Source of the DNA: Neoceratodus forsteri | Lineage: Eukaryota; Chordata; Ceratodontiformes; Ceratodontidae | Direction of reading: 5' to 3' | DNA length: 64,000 bases | NCBI GenBank assembly: GCA_016271365.2 | Contig: CM057454.1 | Coordinates: 700,119,501 to 700,183,500 of the forward strand | Shown: piece by piece, positions 1 to 11,112 of the stretch | How the letters are laid out: every line of letters begins with the position of its first letter | Position numbering within the stretch: position 1 is the stretch's first letter | Position numbers and translations under genes: made by a program | Notes under the pieces: model-generated | The model's input: only the letters and a program-made list of their open reading frames with translations | Told to the model about the DNA's origin: nothing | Database searches by the model: none

Positions 1-334
1 TCACCACAGATATGAAGTTTCAACTGGGGGCAGTAATGACCACAGCAAATCCCACTATTTGTGTAGCATTCAGTTAAATAGTCAAGCTATTATTGTCAAT
101 TAAAACATATCCATTGTCAATCAGGAATTTATACAAGCTGGATAATTTGTCATCCTATTTAGAAGTGCAGTTTATAAACTAAAGAATACATTAATTAATC
201 ATATATAAATAGTTTAAAATGACAAGTAAAAATATGTTTAAAACAAGCTGAATTTATGTACAATTGACAAGATAGCAAACAATCTAGTCTTACATTCAGT
301 AATAAATGTAATACTTACATAATAGCCTCTCCCC
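1..334. other. AT-rich flank, nothing recognised
   Basis: AT-rich unique-looking sequence with no long reading frame, no RNA gene and no repeat that I recognise. Confidence 0.5.
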
Positions 335-423
335 TGTACCATGCCATCTACTCCCATTGACCTTCCAACTTCTGGCACCACCCCATTAACAGACCACTGG
401 CACAAAAATGCTTTCCTTACTCC

Positions 424-1530
424 TTGCCTCTGTCTTCCTCCTCCAGGGATTTTCCTGTCCCTTGTCCATTACCTACCCCTATGGCACCTCTGCGATGCAT
501 CCCCAGCTACCACCCACCCTACCTATCACTGGTACTCCTCTTAACCCCCCCCCTCGCCCATGACCTACCCCTGTGGCACCGCTGTGATGCATCACTGGCT
601 TCCACCCACCCTACCTGTCACAGTAGCTCTGCTTCACCCCCTCCCTCTCACCACCCACCTTTCTCCTCGCAACACTTCCTCCCATGTCCCACTGTATTCC
701 TCCCCTACCCCACCCTCATCTCCCTGGCTGTCCCATGCACAAGCAGTACCCCAGCAAAAAAGCAACATGCCAACATCAGCAAACTGAGAATACTAGCCAT
801 CCTTAGACTCTTCACACTCCTACTCCTTATGTCAGGCAATATTCACCCTAACCCAGGCCCAATCTCAGTCAGTCCTGATGCCCCAAACAATGGGCTAAAT
901 ATAGCCACAATGAATATCTGCAGCCAACCCAAAAAAACTAGCTCAGCTACAATGCCGGGCTCAGCAACATCAACCAGATGTGCTAGCCCTCACTGAGATC
1001 TGGCTGTCAAAGAAGGTCCCAGACTCCTCCATAGCATTCCCAGACCTCACCATGTATAGATCTGGCAAATGGGGAGGGGGGTGCCTTTTATGTTTGAGAC
1101 TGTTTGCTATGCCAAAGCCAACCAACTCCCTCACTGGCCCACGGGGCACAGGCACTGACACTAAATCTTACTCCTGAACCCACCAGAACCCCTATAACCA
1201 TTACAGTGGTGTACAACCCACCACAAAACCAAGCCTCAGCTTGTCAAGCCCTAGCCAACTGTATCTCCAGCTACCCACCCAAAACTGAGCACATTATTGT
1301 TGGGGACTTTAATGTGAATTGGTTATCCAGCTCCACTGCTGCTATAAAAGACAGCCTCTCAGCACTAGACCTAACCCAATTAGTTAACCAACCAACCAGG
1401 GTTAATCCCAGAAATCATTCCAGCACCCTAATCGACCTCCTACTCACCAATTGACCCAATAGAATTGCAAACCTAAAAGTACTAGCAGACTCACTAAGCG
1501 ATCACTCCACCAATCCTCTTCACCTGATGG
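424..1530 (+). pseudogene. LINE ORF2 N-terminal part: 2A-like leader plus AP endonuclease
   Basis: The first frame (424-996) encodes a proline/serine-rich stretch, a hydrophobic run (LRLFTLLLLM) and then SGNIHPNPGP, followed by the start of an apurinic-type endonuclease fold. The frame breaks near 975; the endonuclease continues in other frames (ALTEIWLSKKVPDSS near 980-1040, then VVYNPP and GDFNVNWLSSS up to 1454). In intact relatives this domain nicks target DNA for target-primed reverse transcription. At least two frameshifts and the missing RT make the copy non-functional. Confidence 0.75.
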
Positions 1531-1803
1531 TTCGCTGATGTTCACAAGCTCCAAACAGGACTTGTATAGCTACCCAACTGTATAGGACTAGCAACTTCAC
1601 ATTCCCTGCTGTGTGCCTTGTCTCCTACACTCACTGTAATATTGTATACTGCCTTCTACTTGCCATACATTGTTAACCCTGTTGTTATCACTTACCCGCG
1701 CCCCACTGTAATTTTGTATAAATGTCTACCTCCTACTATGTTGTGTACCATGACGAGAGCCTTTGGAAATGAGTTCATGACTCAAAGGTTGTAATCCGAA
1801 ACT

Positions 1804-1808
1804 CTCAA

Positions 1809-1847
<39 letters not shown>

Positions 1848-1850
1848 ATA
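1804..1850 (+). repeat. (AATA)n LINE tail
   Basis: About eleven AATA units directly after the LINE 3' UTR. This is the usual terminal repeat of L2-like elements and marks the 3' insertion junction. Confidence 0.85.
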
Positions 1851-1899
1851 TGGAGCTGTGAACACACCTCAGTATTTAGAAAAAGAAATACTTACTGCT

Positions 1900-2260
1900 A
1901 AATTAAATTATCACTAAAGGAGCAGCTGGTCTATGGTGGGCTTGAGGAAGTAGCAGGTAGGGGTGGATCAGGAAGGCTGGGGAGTTGGAGTCAAAAGCAC
2001 ATTCCTCAGACACAACCAGTATCTCTGCAGAATTCCGACACAGCTCTAGAGGAGCAGGACAATGAAGAAGAAGCTCCTGTGGTAGTGGCCGTGAAAGAAG
2101 TGGGAGCCCTCTTTAGTGAAGCTCCTAATAAGGGTGAAGGAGGTCCCCATAGAAGGAAGAAGCAATTACTGGTAGGGGACTCTATTTTAGGGAAATAGAC
2201 TTGGGAATGGGAGATGGGATGAAGAGGGAGGTCAGGTGCTTACCAGTCAGTCATAATTTT
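1900..2260 (+). pseudogene. CR1-type LINE ORF1 fragment (esterase-like)
   Basis: Two frames together read an acidic linker (EEQDNEEEAPVVV), a basic patch (RRKKQ), LLVGDSIL and then, after a frameshift near 2200, MKREVRCLP. The order basic patch, VGDS-[IL]-L, REVRCLP is the signature of the SGNH-esterase-like gag protein (ORF1) of CR1 LINEs. A stop follows VGDSILGK. No RT follows, so this is an internal scrap. Confidence 0.6.
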
Positions 2261-3094
2261 GTTTGTTTGACCATAAAAAGTCTTGGACACCATATTGCAA
2301 TACATAAATATTCACTACATACATCAGATAATATACAATACCATAATAAAATATGTCTATTATTAGCAGTTTTCCCCCTCTAGCTATTACAGTAAACCTT
2401 GCTGTAATCATTTTTTCCTAATCCTATATATAATATACACCTATTTTGCAATTCTTATAATTGTCCATTTGTCTTCAGTATTAAGAAAATGCAAGTTAAT
2501 TCATCCTGGAGGTCACGTGATGCAGCCTGCTAGCTAGATGCAACTGAGCCCACTCCATCCACACTCCAAATATAACTTATATTTTTAGTGATACTTTGGA
2601 GTTCAATATTAGCTTGTGACTGTAAGTGTTTATCATTACATATGACCACCTTCTACTGGTCAGCAGTCTGCAGCCAGTGTCTTACTTTCTTATGTAATAG
2701 AAGAAATGGAAGTGGTGACCGCTACAGATCGTTCTGTGCCCCATACTCCACCTGTGACCCTAGAGAAACCACAGGAGGCCAAATGGCTGAAATAAACTGA
2801 ATCACCAATGAAACCACCAGTTCGGACTGAGTCTGATGATTCTCAGGCCAGTTTCTCAGACCTCTCCACGACTAAAATTGTTTGTTCTCTAACTGGCGGA
2901 GGATATGTAAACCTTCCATCTGGTCTTGGAATCCATTATCTGATGGGTCCATGATGCAGAAACCTGCATCTGTTCACTCAGGGACCAACAATTCAGAGAT
3001 GAAAAGACTCTTACTTCTCTCCGGCAAAAGGTCAGTAAACTGGAGGCAAGGGTGGAAGACCAGAAGGGCTGGAACCGTCAAAATAATTTGGTCC

Positions 3095-3102
3095 TAGTGG
3101 GC
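3095..3102. repeat. Target-site duplication, left copy (TAGTGGGC)
   Basis: TAGTGGGC here is repeated at 4453-4460, directly flanking the transposon inserted in the L1 ORF1. Confidence 0.8.
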
Positions 3103-4452
3103 GGATCCAGCCAGGAACATCGTGGGACAAAATATTGCCGACAATTACAAAGTGGCAATAACATCTCTGGCTGCAATGTTGGCGGTAGAACACATCGTGG
3201 GACAGAATGCTGCATGAGAGGCAACATGCAGGCAGCAAACATCACCCACTGTGGAACACACCACGAATGGCACAGCACAGTGGAAGGCACCATTGCCCAA
3301 TAATGCCACAGGGGGTGTGGGAATGGAACAGTTCAGGGGGCTCCACTGCTGGGGTGAATAGGGACACAGTACATCTACCAGAAGAACCAACAGAAATGCC
3401 TGCCCTCTCAGGGAGCACCACCCAGAGGGAAGGCCATGCTGTAGAGATAGTGCACTGCTGACGGGCTGGTGGGACAGGCAGACCAGGGATGGAAATGGGA
3501 CTGCAAACAAACCCGGCCATGGCCCCAGGGGGTTGGCAACTATTCCACAGCGTGCACCCAGCCTCCCACAGGATGGGGGAACATTGTCAGGGTGACAGTT
3601 TTCCAGGCATGGGTAACAGCCTAGAATGGTGGGACACAGAAGAACAGTGCAGGAGGACAGGCCGACAGGCCATGAAGCCCTGGCACCAATCCCCAGCACT
3701 TGGAATGCTGTCTAACCCCCCCATGTACCCAAGTGTGGAGGCCGATATACATGGTGCAGGAGTGGTCCTATGACAATAGACTACCCATTGGGGGTTGGTA
3801 TATCACAATACCATGGGCCCCAGGCAGCAGCCAGAATGACTGTGTGGGTCATCAGTCCTGCATGAACCCCCTCCAAACCAACAGTGGCTTTCTTCTCTGC
3901 CTCCCTGCAACCAGCACACATCCTGTGTGTTCCCTGAGCAGTGACATCCCCACCTCCATCTTTGCTGCCAGTTGTCGGTCTCCTCCACCCACCCATATCA
4001 CTCTTCCATGTCCTTCTGGCTCCCACTGCAGCCGTTGTCCTTTGCCCTGTCCCTGCTCATTGCACCATGTCCATCCGGTGGCCTCTGTTTGGCAGGGTTC
4101 CGCCACTGTAGTATCATCCCTGTCAGTATGTGGGCTCCATTATGGTCCCAAAACTGTATGTCTCTGCAAGCTTTGCATGGCTGTGGGGCCAGTTCAGGGG
4201 GCCTTGGCTATCACGTCATGTTGTTGGCACTGCTGGTGGTCTCCCAGTTGCCCACCCTGGCAGCTCCTGCTAGCCGCTCAGTGTTCTGCATCTGTACATT
4301 CCTCAGTTGCTGTACTGTTGCAGTGCATGGCATTCCCCTTTGCGGCATTCTGCTCCGGCTTTCTTATGGATGCCATGATGTTATGTCCCACGATGTTCGT
4401 TCTGCGTTAAGTTTCCTGTGGCATTTCGTCTACGATGTTCCTGCCCTGATCC
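3103..4452. mobile_element. Non-autonomous DNA transposon (1,350 bp) inside L1 ORF1
   Basis: Termini are inverted copies: GGATCCAGCCAGGAACATCG on the left and, on the opposite strand, GGATCAGGGCAGGAACATCG on the right. The 8 bp flanking duplication TAGTGGGC fits hAT or MULE-type integration. The motif ACATCGTGGGACA recurs beneath both ends (3117, 3192 and inverted at ~4388), as expected of subterminal transposase-binding repeats. The interior has several chance reading frames but no transposase that I recognise. Superfamily undecided. Confidence 0.75.
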
Positions 4453-4460
4453 TAGTGGGC
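4453..4460. repeat. Target-site duplication, right copy (TAGTGGGC)
   Basis: Exact repeat of 3095-3102. L1 ORF1 coding sequence resumes immediately after it. Confidence 0.8.
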
Positions 4461-4960
4461 ATAGCTGAATGCAAGAAGGTGCAGATATGCTGTCTTTTGT
4501 TCAGTCATTGCTGGTATCTGTTGTGGGCCCTTCACCTTATGGAGCTGCATACATAGTAGAAAGAGCCCATCACATCTTACAGCCCCCACCTGGTCTTTCT
4601 GTACGGCCACACAACATCATCCTGAAAATGCTTAATTACAGAGAAAGATTATATTGTCAGCAGAAGGCCCGAGAGAAGGGGGAATTGCAGTGGAACTCCT
4701 GACATTTTTATATTTTCAATGACTACCCCCATGCAGCTCCGGGAAGAATACAGAGGCATTCTAGCTAAACTTTCTGCAACTAGCATTCGGTACAGCTAAA
4801 CTCTTACTTACCATAGAAAGTGGAACTAAATAATTCTAGACCATGAAGCAGGCATGGGCTGGCCTCCCTACAGAATATCTGGATCTGTTTCCCCAACAAA
4901 AGACTACTTAACTGTCAAGTTGTCACCTGTCCATTGTTATAAATCTTTGCGTGGGAACCA

Positions 4961-6474
4961 GGTGTCCCATATTCAAAAGTGGCAGGCTACATTGTGCAAG
5001 TGCATGTTCCTTGCAACTTAACTGCACCAGCACAAAAAATGGTATATTCAGAAGGTGCACTGTAAAATGCAATCACGCATTTGCAGCTGAATATCCCAAA
5101 AATGTGTGATCACGCAGTGAGGGATACGCAACATGGCAGGTATCCAGAGCCCAGTGCAGAGCATACAGAAATGCGTAATGTAAAGCCACATGCATGGTGC
5201 ACAGATTTGCAATATTCAGCCAGGATATGCAAATGACCTCATTGCACAGTCAGTACCCAAACAGCACATTTGCATCTCATTACTGGAATGTATTCAGGCC
5301 ATTTGCAAACCATTGGCATGCACAGACCCAACATTTCAGAGCATCACCACCACTTCACAAAGGTGATCAGGAGGTACTGCAGCCTAGCAGGCAGATGAGA
5401 ATGCATGGTTGTGTGTGGGTGGGCGGCATTGGTCTGAGTACAGTGCTACATATCACCCAACCTGTTAGCACCCAAATGTGTGCCAAGGTGTCTGACAACT
5501 GGTCAGAATGTATGAAAGCAGCACACATGATATTGCAAGCTCAATAGACTGAAAAAATAAGTGCACTAATTTGTGTGCTGAGAACCAAGCATCTCATAGT
5601 ATCATACAATGCTGCAGAACAGTCTCAGTAGTCAGTGTGTAATGTCACCCATGCTATGTGGGTCAGAGGGTGTCTGAGAGATAACACAAGTGCCATACCC
5701 TATACTGTGTGACAGTTGGGAGGTTTGCAGTGCTACTACCCATGGCCATGTCCATGCCCAAGGTGGCCACATGCAAAACACTGGAATGGTCCAGTTCCCT
5801 TGGAGCATACCCCTGCCACTTCAAGGCTGCAGGTGGTGCCAACCCTGCCACACAGTGCTCACACTTGTGCACTGTCCACCACCAGCACACCACAGTGACC
5901 CAGTATCCTGTGGCATTGTCACATTGCAGAGATGGCACCGGTAACATGTACATGGTTCCTGGTAGCTTGGATCTGGCATGGGCATGCTGTGTGCGCCTAT
6001 GGTGTTCCACCACGGGTACGTGCCACTGGGCTGTTCATGACCCATGCCATGCTGCCACCATTACTGCCATGCATCCTCATCAACATAGTCCCAGATTCCA
6101 CCATGGGCACATGCCTACATTGGGTGGCACTCTGTGGCCACATGAGCACAGTACATGGCACCTGGTACATGTGCCACATTGTAGCTGTTTGCTCTGCTGG
6201 TGTTCTAGGGGGGTGCCTGGGTAGCATGTGACAGCTGGGCATCCCCAACCTGGGTGTGGTGAGGGGGGTGGCTGACTGGACAGTGCCAGTGGTGTCACCC
6301 ATCAGCACCCAGCAGTTGCCCAGTGGGCAGGCACAGTGTGTCTGTGGCTTTGGGTACTACCATCCTGGCATGACTGCTGTGTGTGGTTGCCTGGAGCACA
6401 TCCTGGTGCACCTTCTGTGATGTGCCACACATCTCCATGTTGGGTTGCGCATCTTCTTTGAATATGAGGGCTCA
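4961..6474. mobile_element. GGGCCC-family DNA transposon, copy A
   Basis: The left end reads GGTGTCCCATATTCAAAAG. The right end on the opposite strand reads GAGCCCTCATATTCAAAGAA, so the ends are imperfect inverted repeats sharing CCC-ATATTCAAA. The same end type occurs at 11113-13110. The interior is rich in short CA/TG-rich imperfect repeats and has no recognisable transposase. No clear target duplication was found, so exact ends are uncertain. Confidence 0.5.
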
Positions 6475-6532
6475 AGTCTCTACAATATCTAACAAATCAC
6501 TATTTTTGGTGCATGACTGATATTCCTTTGTA

Positions 6533-6803
6533 GGCCATATGGTGAGGCCCATTATTGTGTCATTTTGTTTCAGTAAGAGGGAGACTGCTTATTCTGTACA
6601 ATTTTATGTAGCCAATAACCTGACAGACCTGTGTTAAAAGTTATCCACAGAAATCCTGCAGTTTTCTGTCACGGTACATCCAAAGTTAGTTGGCTGTTAA
6701 CCAATTTTGACTCCATGCCCATTAAAAAATAGTTGGCTATAATTTCAACAATATTTGCCTAATCTGGGCCCAAGATGGCTAAAAACAATTGAACTATATC
6801 CAA
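6533..6803 (+). repeat. Long inverted repeat, left arm
   Basis: From AGGCCATAT through TAGCCAATAACCTGACAGAC and AACCAATTTTGAC to GGCTAAA, this stretch matches the reverse complement of 13685-13985 with scattered mismatches and small gaps. The two arms bound the unit that carries the broken FEN1/XPG-like protein. Confidence 0.75.
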
Positions 6804-7369
6804 AAATGTATTGAAATGATTAGTGAAAGCATCATACAGCTTATGCATGATACATGGTGGACAATGTGTTTAAAATGCGCACTAAAATCCTTGCGTTTTA
6901 TCTTTGAACTATGCATGAAATTGTTTATAGAGCCCAGAAGTCTTGCCCATCTAGTTCATATTATACACCAACATTTTCCTCATTAATCATGCAAACAGAT
7001 AATGTGCAATAAACAGCCATATCTCTATTTTGGTAAAATTGGTGGGGCAAAACATTACACCACCCTCACACCCTAATTTATCTATCATCAGCAATACTCA
7101 CGGTTCATTATAGCTATAAATATGTTCCATTTTAACTCCATGCAAAGTATTTGGATGATAAATGCATGCTATTTTAAATTAAGTTCTTACTAAATATTCA
7201 TAGTAACATGTGTTTTCATGGCAAACAGTATATTTTCCTTAGTGGCAGCACTGTAAAAGAATATCACATTAAGTCTTTACACAACCATCTTATAGGGCGG
7301 TTTTGATGTCTCAAATAATAAACATAGTTTTAAACAACATCAATTGATTTGACTGTTGATGCTAGAAAA
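6804..7369. other. AT-rich spacer between inverted arm and coding block
   Basis: AT-rich sequence with several AATAAA-like words and no supported gene. It could hold the promoter or the N-terminal codons of the broken protein, too decayed to recognise. Confidence 0.4.
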
Positions 7370-10300
7370 TTTGTCGTGCCAGTTGAACTTTATAATTTGA
7401 TGACCTGGATTATTGGAGCATCAGAGGCACCAACACTAGCTGGCAATGTTGATCTTCCAGATGATGTGGACATAAACTGATATTACTTTGATAAGACATT
7501 GTTTACCTTGCATCCATGGGTCAAAAACAGACACCTAAATCCCTTTTCCTTGGACTGACAATTCGACACATGACAGAATCATCTCAAGTGGTCTCCATAC
7601 TAAACAAACAGGGACATCGTGCATCTTGGAATACAGTGATTAGTCATGACACAAGCCTTACTCAGCTTGTTAAAGGTCCTGATAAGGTCCCACTGGGCTT
7701 TGCAAACACTCCAACAGTTCTAGTCTGGGACAATACTGATTTCAGAGAAGAAACCCTATCCAGGTGTGAAACCACCCATTATAGAAATAGAATAATGCTG
7801 CAGAACCATATCACTGAATTTACCCCAACACCAGGCAGAACACCACTGCCAAAAGGAGCTTGTTCTCTTAAAGCACCCCCTAGTTTTGTGATAGAGCAGT
7901 ACCATCAATACAAGAGGCAAGGTTCGCAAAACCTGAGTCACAATGCACGTGCACCATTAGAGGCTGACAAGTACAAATCAAACCTGGCACCAGTGCTTAG
8001 AACTGAACTGGCATGCATTTTTATGAAGGCTGTCAATTCTGACTCATGTACATTTCCTGGCTGGACAGGTTTTCACACTGCTTTTCAACATGATTGTACT
8101 CTCAAGAAGTCAGCTATCCATTACTTTCCAGTAACTGAGGCATCACCAACAGAGATGTCTACTGTCAACACTATTCTGAAATGAAGCATTGATATAGCTG
8201 ATCAGCTTTAACTTGAGCATGTAGTCTTGGTCTTTGACCAAGCAATATATGCTAAAGCACAACAAATCAGCTGGAAAGATGATGACTATACAAGATGTTT
8301 GATAGTGTGGCTCCGTGAATTCCATACCTGCATATCACTTCTAGATGTCCTTGGCAAAAGATTTGGGGATGCAGGACTTCATGATATCTTGAAAGAGTCA
8401 GAAGTTGTCATCCTAGGATCAATCAATGGTGTTCTGAATTGCCACCGTTATAACTGGAGTATGAGAGCACACAAACATCTGTATGAAAGCATGCAGTGTC
8501 TAAGATTCCAGACTTTCCTTAAATCATTACCACTGGACAAAGCAGACTAGTGCCTAGAGGTCATCAAAAAATCAAGCTAACGTTCCCTGTTGACACGTTT
8601 GATGTTCTGTGTACAGCTGATGAATTCACCAATGTGATCATGAAATATGAAGACTTTGTCTAAAGGAACAGCCAAGAGAACCCAATATTTGATTTCTGGA
8701 GCTCTTACATTGACATGGTGCAGATCTTTCTCCTTTTTGTGAGAGCAACCCATGAGTCTGACTGGGAGTTGCACCTTTCAACTATCCACTTCATGAAGCC
8801 CTATTTCTTTTCTTATGATCAGTTGAACTATGTCAGGTATCTTCCATCATATTGGCTGGAAATGGTGAACCTGCCCATAACACACTCAAAATGTTATGCA
8901 GAACTTAGTGCTCGAGGACAGTGGACAGTCCAGTGTCAAAGTGGACATGGATTCTCTTCAATCGCATATGACTAGGCAATTGAACAAACCTGCAATAAAG
9001 ATTCAAAAACAAAAGGTGACTTGATTGGATTGACATGAAACCATGCAGCAGTTTATCTCTGGATCTTGTCACAACATGAGAGAACTGCTATAACGAGACA
9101 GTGTGAAGTGATGGCAGGCATGACTCCAGAGGTACACAAATGGAAAGATCTTGATAGCACACAAATTTGAGGAATGAGACAGCCATAATGAGCATTCTGT
9201 TCACTATTGAATGCATGATCAATCCTTTTGATGCTCCTCAAGATGGACTAGTGTGTTCATGTTTAGGTGTTCTTGCTACCAGTGAGATTACAAATGACTT
9301 GCTAGCTGTTAAAGAGAAAAAGGTGAATTTGCACTGATGGACTTCTAGAACCAGCGATTGATTTCTGCTACTCAGGACATTTTTTCTCCAATAAAAAGCC
9401 AGAAACTAAAAACATTCAGTGATAAAGTGAAACCAAAACCAAAAAAGTAGCTGGCAAAGATAATTCTTCACAATGACAAGAAGGTCTTTGCAAGACTTCT
9501 TGTATTAAGTCAAAGTAGAAAAATTGCTCTCATGGAAATCTTGTCCTACTCTTTGGGAACAGTTTTCTGCCCTCTTGCTAGTTCTGATGGTACTCTGGCA
9601 AAAAACTGCAAATCAGTTCTGCTCGATCTTGTGCACTCCAAAGGTGGACACTGCATTGTTGACCATGATCCATAGAATGGTGCAAAAATATTTGATGGAA
9701 TGGCTATCATCCTAGCACTACATGATGTTCCTTCAACATTTGGTGAGCTTGCAGACACCATTTTAGTCTACATAGTTAAGCTTTCAACAAAGTACAAGTA
9801 TACTCATTTGGACTTTGTCACAGATCAGTATCCCAATGACAGAATAAAAATTGTGGAAGGGTCCCACAGAGCAGCTGGTGGCTTACAAACTATACAAATC
9901 TATGTAAAGGAGCAGAAAGCCCCTAGTTAGTGGAAGAAGTTTATTTCTGATGGCAGCAAAAAGATAGCACTTCAGAAATTATTTTACACTGTGTGGAGGG
10001 ATGCAGATTTGCAAGCTGTAGGCAAGGACATCACTCTCTACATAGCCCATGGAGAGGAGTGTCACTGCCTGGCTGTGCAGGAGGGTTCAGTGACAGTCAG
10101 TGCTGTTGATGAATTAAGATATGACCATTAAGAATGAGACAAGCATATTTTTCTTCATGTGAAACATGCTGCCAAGGACTACCAGAATGTAATAATTAGG
10201 AGCCCAGATACAGATGTTGCAGTCATTGGCATCCGTCTGAAGTCACAACTGCCAGTCAGTTTGTATTTCTTCACTGGTGTTGGAAATCAAAGCCACACTA

Positions 10301-10930
10301 TTGGTTTGGAAAAAGTCACTTCAGCTCTAGGCCTGAAGCTATGTACCTCCCTTATTGGACTTCACAGATTCATAGAATGTGATTCTACTAGTGCCTTCTA
10401 TGGTAACGGAAAGAGAAAGGCATTTGCTGTGGCCTTTGAGAGTGAAGAGTTCCTTGATGCCTTCACAGACCTTAGGAAAGACTTCACACTGCAAGACTCA
10501 ACATTCCTTGTGCTTGAGAAATTTGTGTGCCATCTGTATGGCCAAACTTCATCACAGGATGTCAATGATGCCCAATACAAGGTGTTCTGCCCAGCATTGT
10601 ATTTGTTGCCTGAGCAAAGCATGCCACCAATATGTGATGCTTTACACTAACACAGCAAGCAGGCAAATTACCAGGCTGCTATAATGAGGCACTCTTGTTC
10701 ACAGGATGAATGCTCCTTCCCTTGTTGGCCATGGATGGCATTTAGAAAACAAGGAGCTTGCCATCACCTGGATGACAAGAAGTCCATCACCAGCTAGTAT
10801 TTTGCAGGCAGTACATTTTGTCTGCAAGTATGTGAAATGTCAGACAGGGAGATGTTCCTGTCTTGTTGCTGGGCTATCCTTCGCAGACTTGTGTAAATGT
10901 TGAAAGTGCAAGAACATTGACAAAACAACT
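7370..10930 (+). pseudogene. Degenerate multi-copy metazoan protein with FEN1/XPG-like nuclease motifs and a Cys-rich tail
   Basis: Similarity runs through all frames in order. (1) 7370-8184: KSLFLGLTIRHMT, VSILNKQGH, VLVWDNTDFREETLS. (2) 8220-8550: VFDQAIYAKAQ, FHTCISLLDVLGKRFGDAGL, GSINGVLN. (3) 8700-9120: RATHESDWELHLS, YVRYLPSYWLEMVNLP, HGFSS. (4) 9490-9930: SYSLGTVFCPLASSDGTL, STFGELADTI, DFVTDQYPNDRIK. (5) 9930-10650: HGEECHCLA, SPDTDVAVIG (10201-10230), GLHRFIECDSTSAFYGNGKR (10351-10410), FVCHLYG. (6) 10706-10930: GHGW, then a cysteine cluster. I recognise the whole as an unnamed multi-copy metazoan protein. The DTD pair, the CDSTSAF element and the upstream VTD...R block resemble the order of FEN1/XPG active-site elements, suggesting a PIN-fold nuclease (inference). 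At least ten stops or frameshifts: a relic. Confidence 0.7.
10806..10930 (+). other. Cysteine-rich C-terminal motif (CXC-like)
   Basis: The end of the broken protein reads FVCKYVKCQTGRCSCLVAG followed by ADLCKC, one stop, then KCKN. The cysteine spacing resembles a tesmin/TSO1-type CXC zinc-binding unit. It ends the recognised similarity and is followed by an acidic, stop-containing tail. Confidence 0.45.
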
Positions 10931-11112
10931 GCTGAAACTGCAGTCACAATGATGACGTTTGTCTGATGAAAGTGACTTTGATAAGTAGGATGCCATGATT
11001 TTCAGACTGGGAAATAAAAATGCATTTCCTTGGGGAATAAGCACCACAGTGCCAACAGCAAGACACATAATTCAAAATGAACACTGGATTTGAATAAGAA
11101 AATAAAATCTTG

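Larger units (their letters stand above)
335..1850 (+). mobile_element. L2-like LINE, RT-deleted derivative
   Basis: The element runs from a C-rich 5' region through an N-terminal leader and an endonuclease straight into a 3' UTR and an (AATA)n tail. The 5' region contains a ~90 bp imperfect direct repeat (around 473 and 563). The leader ends in a leucine run and the motif SGNIHPNPGP (832-861). AP-endonuclease motifs follow: LNIATMNICS, LTEIWLS and GDFNVNW. The 3' end has the AAATGAG...CTCA motif shared with the LINE that ends near 44803, then the tail from about 1804. The ~2 kb that should encode reverse transcriptase is missing between about 1530 and 1560. Assignment to the L2 branch of the CR1/L2 group rests on the tail and on the related copies in this window. 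Confidence 0.8.
2708..4925 (+). pseudogene. L1-type ORF1 (RNA-binding chaperone) relic
   Basis: The first segment (2708-3094) reads MEVVTATDRSVPHTPP..., then a coiled-coil-like stretch with LRQKVSKLEARVEDQ and NRQNNLVLVG; the last matches the coiled-coil to RRM junction of L1 ORF1p. The second segment (4461-4925) resumes with EGADMLSFVQSLL, YIVERAHHILQPPPG, IILKMLNYRERL and FNDYPMQLREEYR, the RRM and C-terminal domain signatures. Several stops (for example after EAKWLK) and frame changes show that it is dead. ORF1p of this type binds LINE RNA. The split point coincides with a transposon that has a target duplication. Confidence 0.7.
2505..4930 (+). mobile_element. L1/Tx1-type LINE 5' part, split by a DNA transposon
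   Basis: Starts with a GGTCACGTGAT-containing 5' end that recurs, inverted, near 34070. ORF1 sequence follows and continues after the insertion at 3103-4452. It stops near 4930, well before any ORF2, so only the 5' portion is present. Confidence 0.65.

Noticed and set aside
832..861. Viral 2A peptide from an integrated RNA virus
   Set aside because: Flanked directly by a LINE endonuclease and repeated at the same place in two other LINEs, so it belongs to the retrotransposon.
3145..3699. 184-codon minus-strand frame
   Set aside because: Same transposon; a shadow frame in GC-rich sequence with no recognisable motif.
3700..4410. 236-codon open frame as a gene
   Set aside because: Inside a non-autonomous transposon, with overlapping open frames on both strands, cysteine/serine-rich and without a family; GC-rich sequence explains it.
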